This document shows, in pieces, positions 26,674-36,040 of a stretch of 64,000 nt of DNA; positions within the stretch are counted from its first letter, which is position 1; every line of letters begins with the position of its first letter. The stretch is from Leptodesmis sichuanensis A121 (lineage in GTDB: Bacteria; Cyanobacteriota; Cyanobacteriia; Leptolyngbyales; Leptolyngbyaceae), in contig NZ_CP075171.1 in the NCBI RefSeq assembly GCF_021379005.1, positions 2,418,001 through 2,482,000 on the forward strand. Reading direction: 5' to 3'. The notes beneath the pieces were generated by a model that saw only the letters and a program-made list of their open reading frames with translations, was not told where the DNA came from and searched no databases. The translations under genes were made by a program, and so were the position numbers.

Positions 26674-27369
26674 TTAAATGTTTCCATACACAGGCACTGC
26701 CGCGCCTCGAATATCGCGTGCGGCTTCAGAGGCTAAAAAGCAGATGACCTGAGCCAGCGATTCTGGTTTCACCCATTGAAAGGCATGGTCTGCTCCCATA
26801 GCTGCTCGATTGGCAGGCGTATCAATAATGCTGGGGAGGACGACATTGGCTGTGATATTGGTGCCTTTCATTTCATCGGCGATCGCCCGGGTTAACGCCA
26901 CCACTCCAGCCTTGGACGCACAGTAAGCGGCCAGTTGTCCTCCTGGTTCCACTGCTCCCCGTGACCCTACCGTGACAATCCGGCCATATCCAGAAGTCAC
27001 CATCTTTCGCAAACTATGCTTACAGGCCAGAAAGGCGGTCGTCAAATTTAGCTGAAAGTCATTCTGCCATTGTTCCAAACTATACTCATAGGTTTTGCCC
27101 ATCGAAAACCCACCCACGAGATGAATCAGTACATCCACCTGACCCATCTCATCCACCAGTTTCTGAACTGAGGGTTCATGGGTTAAGTCCGTCGCCACAA
27201 ATTGAATTCGGGCAAAATCTGCAGGGGACAGAAATCCCTTTAACCGTTCCACCTCTTTGGGATTGTGATAGGGAATCGTAACATCGGCTCCCTGAGCTAA
27301 TACGGCGGGCGTTACCCCCAGCCCTAAACCGCCTGTGCCACCAGTTAACAGAACTTTCTTGCCTTTCAT
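26674..27369 (-). CDS. SDR-family oxidoreductase
   Basis: 231 residues from the ATG at 27369; an open frame runs further to 27516 but lacks family similarity. The Rossmann start is KVLLTGGTGGLGLGVTPAVL (TGxxxGxG variant GGTGGLG). The NNAG position reads HLVGGF. The catalytic Ser and the YxxxK are in VTVGSRGAVEPGGQLAAYCASKAG. Cofactor specificity is not clear. Substrate is unknown. PPK2 follows directly on the same strand. Confidence 0.8.
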   Translation of the reverse strand: MKGKKVLLTGGTGGLGLGVTPAVLAQGADVTIPYHNPKEVERLKGFLSPADFARIQFVATDLTHEPSVQKLVDEMGQVDVLIHLVGGFSMGKTYEYSLEQWQNDFQLNLTTAFLACKHSLRKMVTSGYGRIVTVGSRGAVEPGGQLAAYCASKAGVVALTRAIADEMKGTNITANVVLPSIIDTPANRAAMGADHAFQWVKPESLAQVICFLASEAARDIRGAAVPVYGNI

Positions 27370-27541
27370 GAGTGCTCGATCGTGGACAGTCAATAGCCTG
27401 CAATCAAACCTTGCAGTCAATAGCCTAACTCTTCGATCCAGGGTTCTTCCCGAATCCCTATTTACTTTTAACGATTTACCCGACCAACCTGTTCCCCTCT
27501 CGTAGAAGTATGCCACTGGAACAGCTCTACCAATTCCCGAT

Positions 27542-28234
27542 CTATTCCTTCGTCAATCCGTGTTCCAGGGCATACCGCACCAACTCGGTACGACTGTTGG
27601 TACCTGTTTTGACAAACAAACGGCTGACGTATTTCTCCACATTCCGCACGCTGGTTTCCAGGCGACGGGCAATTTCTTTGTTCATCAGACCATCGACCAC
27701 CAGATTCAGCACGCTCTGCTCCCGCGGGGTGAGGTCAAGTTTGACAGGGGTGGTGGTCTGGGCGATCGCGCCTCTCTGAGTCAGTAAGGCCCGAATTTCT
27801 GCAATCTGCCGCGCCATGTCAGCAATATTGTGTACCTCATCATCGCCTCCACTGCGAGTCGCTGCTTGTTTCTCCAGCAAGTTCTTGACCACTGCGACTA
27901 ATTCGTCGGGATCAAAGGGCTTGGAGATATAGGCATCACATCCGGCGTTGTATCCCTGAATGCGATCGGCAGTCATCCCCCTGGCGGTGAGAAACACGAT
28001 CGGGAGGGTCTTAAACTGAGGCTCTTCGCGCAACTGTTTCAAAAACTGATAGCCATCCACCTGAGGCATCATGATGTCCGTAATCACCAAGTCAGGCAGT
28101 TTCTGTCGAGCCAGATCCAGCCCTTCACGGGCATTACTGGCTACATCGACGGTAAAGCCGCTATCTTCCAGGTAGGCTTGCACCGCTTCCCGCAGTCCCG
28201 GTTCATCATCGACCAGTAACAGTTGACCTGCCAT
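27542..28234 (-). CDS. rre1: NarL/LuxR-type response regulator, Ycf29/Rre1-like
   Basis: 230 residues. Receiver domain (residues 1-120): LLLVDDEPGLREAVQAYLEDSGF, phosphorylation site DLVITDIMMPQVDGYQFL, VFLTARG and KPFDPDEL. A linker of about 45 residues leads to a LuxR-type helix-turn-helix (LTPREQSVLNLVVDGLMNKEIARRLETSVRNVEKYVSRLFVKTG). The sequence and length fit Rre1/Ycf29, the partner of the conserved sensor kinase Hik2 in cyanobacteria, linked to plastoquinone redox and heat or salt stress. The Hik2 gene is not in this window. Confidence 0.78.
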   Translation of the reverse strand: MAGQLLLVDDEPGLREAVQAYLEDSGFTVDVASNAREGLDLARQKLPDLVITDIMMPQVDGYQFLKQLREEPQFKTLPIVFLTARGMTADRIQGYNAGCDAYISKPFDPDELVAVVKNLLEKQAATRSGGDDEVHNIADMARQIAEIRALLTQRGAIAQTTTPVKLDLTPREQSVLNLVVDGLMNKEIARRLETSVRNVEKYVSRLFVKTGTNSRTELVRYALEHGLTKE

Positions 28235-28321
28235 TTTGGCTGTTAGCTCCTAATCTTTTTTACTCATTCTAATCATAGCGGTTGATATAGCAATCCTCTG
28301 AGGATGGACGGGCACCCTATC

Positions 28322-28349
28322 TCAGGGAAAATTGATCCTAACTCCCTGA
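28322..28349. other. Inverted repeat in the Rre1/hypothetical intergenic region
   Basis: TCAGGGA (28322-28328) and TCCCTGA (28343-28349) are reverse complements in the divergent gap between rre1 and the next plus-strand gene. It could be an operator. Confidence 0.3.
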
Positions 28350-28493
28350 TTCATTAACTATTTAGGGCTATGTAAGAGCAGTGCAATGAATAGAAAAGCA
28401 TTGTCCGCCAGACAGAAATAGGGTATGCCATTATAGGATGAAATCTGGTGAGTAATGAATAAGATTGGGTGACTCCCATCCGGTATTACTATC

Positions 28494-29072
28494 ATGCTTC
28501 TTAAAGATTGGCTTCCTATTCTGATTGCTGCTATTTCACTGGTGGTTAGTTTGGCTGTTGCCTATAAGTCTTTTTTTTCAGGCTTTGCAGGTCAGGTTTT
28601 TCTGGGTAACTATGTAGTTTTAAACTATGTAAACAACTTGCCTTCAGTCACCTTATTTTGCATTTTTGAGAATTCAGGAGCTAAGTTAGGAATCTTAGAT
28701 GATTTGCGGGTAATTGTTGAACATCATCAAACAGGTGTGACCTATAAGTTCTTTCCAATTTTGCTCAGAGATGACTTTAATATTTTCAAACAATACAGTA
28801 ATGATGATTGGTCAGCTTTTAGCGGAGTTGTTCTCTCTCCCAACAGCCGAATTCAAAAATTTGTTGTATTTAGAGCCGTTTCCGATAGCTTTAGGATTCA
28901 AAAGGGACAGTTTAAGATCACGGTGCAAAGTAGATGGTACGGCAGAAATCGCTGGCAAGACTTACCTTATCCACTCCAGTTCTCGCTCACAGAGGATGAT
29001 GCCCAGCAATGGAATGACCCACAAAAGGGGCAATTGCAAGTCGCCTCTGAGGCCATCCTGGGACTGAGGTAG
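28494..29072 (+). CDS. Hypothetical membrane-anchored protein (192 aa)
   Basis: 192 residues. One N-terminal membrane helix (WLPILIAAISLVVSLAVAYKSFF, residues 5-27), then a beta-rich domain (GQVFLGNYVVLNYVNNLPSVTLFCIFENSG...). The later segment FKITVQSRWYGRNRWQDLPYPLQFSL is also strand-rich. No family recognised. The lower GC content compared with its neighbours and its location next to the EAD-type gene suggest an accessory gene. Transcription is codirectional with the following three genes, but gaps of 169 and 106 bases make a single operon uncertain. Confidence 0.55.
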   Translation: MLLKDWLPILIAAISLVVSLAVAYKSFFSGFAGQVFLGNYVVLNYVNNLPSVTLFCIFENSGAKLGILDDLRVIVEHHQTGVTYKFFPILLRDDFNIFKQYSNDDWSAFSGVVLSPNSRIQKFVVFRAVSDSFRIQKGQFKITVQSRWYGRNRWQDLPYPLQFSLTEDDAQQWNDPQKGQLQVASEAILGLR

Positions 29073-29241
29073 AGGTGGGTATATATTCTGATAGGTTTAC
29101 TGGCATTCGGAGACTAAAATTGAGGAGCAAAGCTAGACAATCAAAATAAAGACTGAGGAAATCTGGCTGTTAGGGCTGGATTCCGTTTTAGCTCTTCCAT
29201 AAAGGAAGCCTTGCTTTGTGGCGTAAACTTAATAAATCTAT

Positions 29242-29610
29242 ATGGAATCCAACATTGTTGTAACGGGCAATCAGAACATTGTCGTCAGTGGGAGCTTTCA
29301 GGACGGAACGATCGCAACAACAACTGGTAACGTCGCTAACGAGCCTACTCCGACAAAAATTAAGCCAGAAAAGGGAACAGTAAATCTTATTAAGCTGCGG
29401 GATATGCTTGAAAGTCGCTTCAATCCGCAAGAGTTATCGGTTTTAGTATTTGACTTAGGGGTTGATTATGATGCCTTGTATGGTCAATCTCGTTCTCAGA
29501 AAACAAGTGATCTGATTTATGAACTGGTTCGTACTGATCGCCTGGGTGATTTGATAGAAGTCGGGAGGCGATTACGTCCGGATATTCCCTGGGACAATGC
29601 GATTAGTTAG
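29242..29610 (+). CDS. Stand-alone effector-associated-type domain protein
   Basis: 122 residues. The N-terminus has a short repeated motif (NIVVTGNQNIVVSGSFQDG). Residues about 46-120 form a compact helical domain: LIKLRDMLESRFNPQELSVLVFDLGVDYD, then KTSDLIYELVRTDRLGDLIEVGRRLRPDIPW. This matches the pattern of the small adaptor domains called effector-associated domains (EAD), described as coupling elements between effectors and NTP-dependent sensors in bacterial conflict systems. Here no effector is fused, so it would have to act in trans. No ribosome site stands out. The assignment rests on motif resemblance only. Confidence 0.55.
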   Translation: MESNIVVTGNQNIVVSGSFQDGTIATTTGNVANEPTPTKIKPEKGTVNLIKLRDMLESRFNPQELSVLVFDLGVDYDALYGQSRSQKTSDLIYELVRTDRLGDLIEVGRRLRPDIPWDNAIS

Positions 29611-29716
29611 CTTGCCCGTCCCAGTTGCTGTCTAGCATCCCGATTCTTGACTTTGGGCTGATTTGGGGCAAACTGGTTCTTGCAGGGAAAGCTCTCGTGT
29701 TAAGGCCAATTAACTT

Positions 29717-31087
29717 ATGCTCCAGGTTACTCAGGCTCCCCAGGGGCCAGTTCTAGTCCAGCAGCGATTCTCCATTCTGGGGATAGCCTCAACAACCTAT
29801 GCAGGTAGAGCACTGGTTTTAACCGTAGATGGGGTTTACACAACCAATGGCCCGGTTATCAGACCCAATGGCACCTGGCAAGTTGATTTTTTGTTTCAGC
29901 AGACCGGCAATCGTCGTTTGCGAATCGCTGTTGGCACGGATAGCACAGAAATTATCATTCCTGTTGTGGATAGTGTGCCGCAGACGCGACAGTTGCGGTT
30001 TACCCAGGTTCCTACCCGCTTGCCAGTTGGACAGGCTGCCGTCATTGAGGGAACAGCCACCAATTTTCCTGACGGGTCAGCGCTGTTTTTGCGGGCAGAT
30101 GGTCAGTTTGAACTGGCCCGCCCGATTGTGCGGCTAGGGAAATGGCAGGCGACGATCGGGTTTAAGCAGTTGGGAAAACGTACTCTAGAGATTATTAGTT
30201 CAGATGGGAAGAACCGGGCTACTGCCGAAGTTGAGATCGTGGCGGCTCCACCCCGTCCACCCCGGTTAAGTTTTACAAATCCTCCTCAGCAGGCCAGGGT
30301 GGAAGAAACCATTCTGCTAACCGGAACCGCAGAAAATTATAATGACGGCGATCAACTGGTACTGCGGGTCGATCAAAAAGTGGAACTGGCTCGTCCCCTG
30401 GTTAGGGCTGGGCAGTGGCGAGCACAAACCTTATTCCGACAGACAGGCAACCGCTTAGTAGAAATTATTGGTTCCGAACAAGACAAAGCTCAGACCATCA
30501 TTCAGGTTGTGCAGGGAGATACAGACTTTAAGGTGCTGTCCCGCAGTACCTGGACTAGTACGCCCACGCCAACCAGTCTGCCTGATCTGCAACCTAAAGG
30601 AATCACCATCCACCATACGTTTTTGGGCGCGGCTCCTTCTCCGAATGCCGCGATCGCTGATGAAGTCGCCCGAATGCGGGTGATCTGGAATGGTCATGTC
30701 AACGGCAATGGTTGGTCAGATATTGGGTATCACTTCATCATCATGCCCAGTGGCCGAGTTTATGCTGCCCGTTCGGAAACAAAACGAGGCTCACATGATG
30801 TAGTGAATGATGGGTTAGGAGTTGCCTTTGATGGTATTTATAGTTCGGCCACAATTAATTCACAGATGTACAACGCTGCTGTAGCCCTCTGCACCCTTTT
30901 GTGTAAACGCTATGGCATCACGGATACCGTAACTCCCATTCCCACTCCCACGGCAGACTTTGGCACCCGCAATCTACCTCGCATCATGGGCCACCGCGAT
31001 CGGGTCGCCACCGAATGCCCTGGCAGTGAAGGAGGTCGCACAGTCCGGCTATCTGAGCTACGGCAAGCGGTGAATGCCCAGATTTAA
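29717..31087 (+). CDS. Three Ig-like repeats plus N-acetylmuramoyl-L-alanine amidase (PGRP/amidase_2)
   Basis: 456 residues. Three related beta-sandwich repeats (about residues 1-85, 88-175 and 178-268) share a pattern such as GTATNFPDGSALFLRADGQFELARPIVRLGKWQ and GTAENYNDGDQLVLRVDQKVELARPLVRAGQWR. The C-terminal domain (about 280-456) is amidase_2/PGRP-like: KGITIHHTFL (first zinc His), GWSDIGYHFIIMPSGRVY, GHRDRVATECPG (second zinc His and the Cys). The zinc triad His, His, Cys is complete, so amidase activity is plausible. No signal peptide or lipobox is visible, which is unusual for a peptidoglycan hydrolase. The stop overlaps an upstream start option of the next gene. Confidence 0.8.
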   Translation: MLQVTQAPQGPVLVQQRFSILGIASTTYAGRALVLTVDGVYTTNGPVIRPNGTWQVDFLFQQTGNRRLRIAVGTDSTEIIIPVVDSVPQTRQLRFTQVPTRLPVGQAAVIEGTATNFPDGSALFLRADGQFELARPIVRLGKWQATIGFKQLGKRTLEIISSDGKNRATAEVEIVAAPPRPPRLSFTNPPQQARVEETILLTGTAENYNDGDQLVLRVDQKVELARPLVRAGQWRAQTLFRQTGNRLVEIIGSEQDKAQTIIQVVQGDTDFKVLSRSTWTSTPTPTSLPDLQPKGITIHHTFLGAAPSPNAAIADEVARMRVIWNGHVNGNGWSDIGYHFIIMPSGRVYAARSETKRGSHDVVNDGLGVAFDGIYSSATINSQMYNAAVALCTLLCKRYGITDTVTPIPTPTADFGTRNLPRIMGHRDRVATECPGSEGGRTVRLSELRQAVNAQI

Positions 31088-31097
31088 GAACTGTGCC

Positions 31098-31595
31098 ATG
31101 CAAACAATTATCGGGGTAATGGGGCCAGGGGAGCAGGCGACAGCAAGGGATGTACAGGTTGCTTATGAGTTGGGTCAGGCGATCGCCACTGCAGGATGGG
31201 TTTTGCTTACAGGAGGCCGTCCGGTGGGGGTAATGGAGGCCGCCAGCCAGGGAGCGAAAAGCGCAGGAGGACTAACGATCGGGATTTTGCCCAGTAAGTG
31301 CCGGGAGGATGCTGCTGATGCGATTGATATTCCGATCGTGACGGGGATGGGCAATGGCCGCAACATCATTAATGTGCTCTCCAGTTCTGTGATTATTAGC
31401 TGTGGTTTAGGAGCCGGAACTGCGTCCGAGGTGGCTTTAGCGATCAAAACAGGCAAACCTATTGTGCTCCTGAATCTCTCAGAAATGGATTGCCAATTTT
31501 TTCAGAATTTAGCCAGTTATCCGTTAGGAATTGCAGACCATGTTGGGGACGCGATCGCTCTGGTGCGTCAGTTTCTGTTATCAGCCTCTGGATAG
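31098..31595 (+). CDS. TIGR00725-type SLOG-fold protein
   Basis: 165 residues from the ATG at 31098. The SLOG/LOG-like Rossmann fold shows TIIGVMGPGEQATARDVQVAYELG, GWVLLTGGRPVGVMEAASQGAKSAGG, GILPSK, GMGNGRNIINVLSSSVIISCGLGAGTASEVALAIKTGKP. This is the TIGR00725 family, related to LOG cytokinin-activating enzymes but without the full PGGxGT motif (here GAGTASE). Function is unproven; SLOG domains are also used as nucleotide sensors. The start lies 10 bases after the amidase stop, so the two genes are probably co-transcribed. Confidence 0.78.
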   Translation: MQTIIGVMGPGEQATARDVQVAYELGQAIATAGWVLLTGGRPVGVMEAASQGAKSAGGLTIGILPSKCREDAADAIDIPIVTGMGNGRNIINVLSSSVIISCGLGAGTASEVALAIKTGKPIVLLNLSEMDCQFFQNLASYPLGIADHVGDAIALVRQFLLSASG

Positions 31596-31726
31596 AGGAA
31601 AAATAAGGTAAGATGGGGGGAGGATGGGAAGGTGGAAGAGCGGGAGAGGCCGTAATTTAGAAAACATCGAAGAAATTGAATGCAGGTGGGGATGGGAGCC
31701 TATACCTGTTCTTCGAGTAGATCAGT

Positions 31727-32071
31727 ATGATCAAAATGGTGCAGGCGATCGCCATTGCCTCTTCCTTGAATCAAAAGCCCTCTAATGTGGAATTTTTTGC
31801 CGTGGCAGACAGTACTGAAAAAGAAAACTTCTTGTACCCCATTGGTCGGTATCGCGGAAACTTTACGCCTGAACAACTTGCGTTTAATGCCAACTTGCAG
31901 GAGTTTGCCCAGCGGGTATCGCTGATTTGTGGCCTGGAAACAGGTGGCAAAATTAGTACTGAAGATGCTTATAGACAGATTAAGCAGTTGTGGAAGACCT
32001 TGAAAGAGTCGAAGAAAGAACTACTCGATCAGCAGAAGCCACCTCGTCCAGAGTTGCCAGAGGATGAGTAA
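31727..32071 (+). CDS. DUF7219-type small cyanobacterial protein
   Basis: 114 residues. The core ENFLYPIGRYRGNFTPEQLAFNANLQEFAQRVSLICGLETGGKIS and AYRQIKQLWKTLKESKKEL is a pattern I recognise from a cyanobacterial family annotated DUF7219. Soluble and helical, Pro-rich acidic tail. Function unknown. A second ATG at 31736 is also possible. Confidence 0.6.
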   Translation: MIKMVQAIAIASSLNQKPSNVEFFAVADSTEKENFLYPIGRYRGNFTPEQLAFNANLQEFAQRVSLICGLETGGKISTEDAYRQIKQLWKTLKESKKELLDQQKPPRPELPEDE

Positions 32072-32073
32072 GC

Positions 32074-33204
32074 TTATTCCCTACTCGCAATTCCCTCAAA
32101 ATAATCTGTCACAATTTGCAAAATGCGATCGCTGGCATGACCATCTCCAAAGGGATTGATGGCTTTGGCCATCGCGTCATAGGCCCGTGGATTGCCCAGT
32201 AACTCGGTGGCAGTCTCCAGGATGCGATTCGGGTCTGTACCAACCAACTTAGCAGTTCCGGCCACGATCGCTTCCGGTCGTTCGGTGGTTTCTCGCAATA
32301 CCAGAACAGGTTTTCCTAAACTGGGGGCTTCTTCTTGCAGGCCACCAGAATCCGTCAGTAATAAATAACTGCGCTGAATCGCTCCCACCAGTTCGGCATA
32401 ATCCAGTGGCTCGGTTAAGAACACACGGGGATGATTACCCAAGGTAGCCTGCAAGGGGTTCCGCACAGTCGGATTGCGATGGAGCGGTAGGAGCAGTGCC
32501 GTATCGGGAAACTTATCCAGCACCTTTAAAAATCCCGTTGCAATGTCCTGCAGCGGTTCTCCCCAATTTTCCCGGCGATGCACAGTGGCGAGGATGACGC
32601 GGTACTGATTCCAGTCCAGACCGGGCACCTCACAGTGGGGATGGCGATCGGCTACGGACAGCAAGGCATCAATCACTGTATTGCCCGTTTGATGGATTTC
32701 TCCTGGTACAGACGATCGTTGCAAATGCTCAACCGCCAGGGAGGTTGGGGCAAAGTGCAGCCAGGAGAGTTGGGAAATCAGGCGACGATTGGCTTCTTCG
32801 GGATAAGGATTATAGAGATTATCGGTGCGTAACCCCGCTTCTACGTGGCCGACTGGAATTTGCTGATAAAAAGCGGCCAGCGCGGCGGCAAAGGCTGTTG
32901 TGGTGTCTCCCTGTACCAGGACTAAGCGAGGTTGCAACGTTTGCAATAAAGTTTCCAGACCTTGCAAACTGCTACAGGTAATACTGGTCAGGGTTTGCTT
33001 CGGCTGCATGATCGCCAGATCCTGATCCGCCGTCAGGTCGAACAATTCCATCACCTGATCGACCATTTCCCGGTGCTGCCCCGTTAAAATCACCTGCGTG
33101 GTAAATAACCGAGAAGAGCGAAATTTCTGGATCACGGGAGCCATCTTAATGGCTTCGGGACGGGTGCCAACGATAATGCTGACGGGGATGGGCGATCGAG
33201 ACAT
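32074..33204 (-). CDS. wecB: UDP-N-acetylglucosamine 2-epimerase (non-hydrolysing)
   Basis: About 376 residues from the ATG at 33204; an ATG at 33210 is equally possible and the frame is open to 33279. Key signatures are VSIIVGTRPEAIKMAPVI, LTGQHREM, LVQGDTTTAFA, HVEAGLRT, PEEANRRLIS, HRRENWG and TDSGGLQEEAPSLGKPVLVLRETTERPEA. The enzyme interconverts UDP-GlcNAc and UDP-ManNAc for surface polysaccharide synthesis. No other Wec gene is adjacent. A strong terminator hairpin lies only 80 bases upstream. Confidence 0.92.
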   Translation of the reverse strand: MSRSPIPVSIIVGTRPEAIKMAPVIQKFRSSRLFTTQVILTGQHREMVDQVMELFDLTADQDLAIMQPKQTLTSITCSSLQGLETLLQTLQPRLVLVQGDTTTAFAAALAAFYQQIPVGHVEAGLRTDNLYNPYPEEANRRLISQLSWLHFAPTSLAVEHLQRSSVPGEIHQTGNTVIDALLSVADRHPHCEVPGLDWNQYRVILATVHRRENWGEPLQDIATGFLKVLDKFPDTALLLPLHRNPTVRNPLQATLGNHPRVFLTEPLDYAELVGAIQRSYLLLTDSGGLQEEAPSLGKPVLVLRETTERPEAIVAGTAKLVGTDPNRILETATELLGNPRAYDAMAKAINPFGDGHASDRILQIVTDYFEGIASRE

Positions 33205-33283
33205 TGCCATAAACCACAAAACGGCTGAACACATGAAAACTTTTCCTATCCTAATGGCTCCTGGTTCATTGGTCAGCACGCAA

Positions 33284-33308
33284 CAAAAAACCCGGTTAAA
33301 AACCGGGT
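33284..33308 (-). terminator. Intrinsic terminator on the minus strand between a membrane-protein gene and wecB
   Basis: ACCCGGTT (33290-33297) and AACCGGGT (33301-33308) are perfect complements with a 3-base loop. On the minus strand the stem is followed by a T-run (complement of AAAAAAA ending at 33290). It probably ends the transcript of the gene at 33458-33832. It may also act on wecB expression, because little space is left for a wecB promoter. Confidence 0.8.
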
Positions 33309-33457
33309 GGGTGGGGAAACATCAACAAAGCAATTTGTCCGCCTTGTAAGTTTCAGACTTTGTCAGGGTGTGACATTCGGATATTAGACTTCTGCAACTA
33401 AAGGTAAAATCATCTGCCGAATGCCGCGCCCGGACTAATTGGTAATGCTCTTGACAG

Positions 33458-33832
33458 CTATTTTTCAATTCCACACGTTAAAGGGCAAGAGGCAAATACA
33501 GAAGTATGTCTGGGGTTTTCTTCACCTTGCAACCAGCGCAACCAACTCACCTGATCAGGATGAACCCCTTTAAAGGTGAGCACACCAGCACCGAATAAAA
33601 CAGCCACAATATTCAAGCCAATAATGCCACCTGCAACCAGTAACACTGAACTCATGGGAATAACGGCTTGCAGAATAACGGCGAGGAGAGACCCTACAGT
33701 CACCATCAAAATGACAAGCGGAAACCCTACAACCAGCAGACAAACTGCTAATGTAAAGCTCCAAATCAAAAAGCTTCTGATCATCAACAAACCATAAACG
33801 CTTCTAAAGCTTGGACTGTGAGAGAGTGCCAT
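33458..33832 (-). CDS. Small hypothetical membrane protein (124 aa)
   Basis: 124 residues with a strong ribosome site (AGGAGG before the ATG). Two long hydrophobic segments (residues about 18-58 and 60-88) form two to three membrane helices. The C-terminal 35 residues (GVHPDQVSWLRWLQGEENPRHTSVF) are cytosolic or lumenal. Not a family I can name. A terminator follows at 33284-33308. Confidence 0.6.
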   Translation of the reverse strand: MALSHSPSFRSVYGLLMIRSFLIWSFTLAVCLLVVGFPLVILMVTVGSLLAVILQAVIPMSSVLLVAGGIIGLNIVAVLFGAGVLTFKGVHPDQVSWLRWLQGEENPRHTSVFASCPLTCGIEK

Positions 33833-35189
<1,357 letters not shown>

Positions 35190-35205
35190 GGATAACTCTT
35201 GATAT

Positions 35206-35826
35206 TTACAGTCCAAATAGTTCCCGGATACCTTCACTGCCAATTTCCACGGCTAACGCAGCCAGCAGAAAGCCCAACACCTGGGTCACAATGACGGCTC
35301 CCTGCACGCCAATCCATTTATCGATGCGGGAAGCCTGGCGAACAATGATCCAGGTGACGAGCATGGCAGAAACGATGCCAGCGACTACACTCAATTGAGC
35401 CTGGGGTGATTCGGTCATGACCACCATCACGGTAGAGAGAGTTCCAGGGCCAGCCAGTAATGGGAGCGCCATAGGGGTAATGGCTACGTCCCGTTCTTTC
35501 TCTACCAGGGGGGTGTCCATCTCGCCGCGCAACATATCTAAGGCAATCAGCAACAGAATCAGTCCACCGGATACCTTTAAAGCTGCCAGACTGATGTGTA
35601 AATAATCGAGAATGGCCTGTCCGGCAAAGGCAAAGGCCAAAATTACCAGGGTGGCAACAAGACTGGCTCGATCGAACACCCCGTTACGCTGATCTGGTTC
35701 CATGTCCTTCGTCAGCACCAGAAACATGGGGGCATTGCCCAGGGCATCGGCCATGATGAAAACAGCAGTAAAAGTGCGAACAAAGGTTGGAATATCCACG
35801 TTATGCAGGAGCGATCGCGTGATCAA
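35206..35826 (-). CDS. MarC-family integral membrane protein
   Basis: 206 residues if started at TTG 35826; a GTG at 35799 gives a more typical N-terminus (VDIPTFVRTFTAVFIMADALGNAPMFLVLT). Six membrane helices, the conserved PLLAGPGTLSTVMV segment and the closing GIRELFG are typical of MarC/YhgN proteins (UPF0056). Despite its name, the family is not an established drug-resistance factor; its function is unknown. It converges with fabG. Confidence 0.82.
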   Translation of the reverse strand: MITRSLLHNVDIPTFVRTFTAVFIMADALGNAPMFLVLTKDMEPDQRNGVFDRASLVATLVILAFAFAGQAILDYLHISLAALKVSGGLILLLIALDMLRGEMDTPLVEKERDVAITPMALPLLAGPGTLSTVMVVMTESPQAQLSVVAGIVSAMLVTWIIVRQASRIDKWIGVQGAVIVTQVLGFLLAALAVEIGSEGIRELFGL

Positions 35827-36003
35827 GGATTTCAGGGCTTGCTTCTAAATCATACAAAGCAAAATTTCCCTTGTGTTAGGACAGATCGGTGGATGCCCAC
35901 GATTGGCCGTCCGTGAAATGTGATGTGCAAAACCATCATCCCTCGTCTTCTGCCGATACAATTTTCCTATCTAGCGCAATCAACCATCCAACCAGTAATG
36001 TCA

Positions 36004-36032
36004 AGTCCGGGATCCATCTTACCGGGCTTTTT
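36004..36032 (+). terminator. Terminator-like hairpin just before the potassium channel start codon
   Basis: AGTCCGG (36004-36010) pairs with CCGGGCT (36022-36028), one G-U pair, followed by five T residues (36028-36032). It faces the plus strand and ends 9 bases before the GTG of the channel gene. No plus-strand gene lies immediately upstream, so it may be a leader attenuator or the end of a small RNA. Confidence 0.6.
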
Positions 36033-36040
36033 CATCGCTC

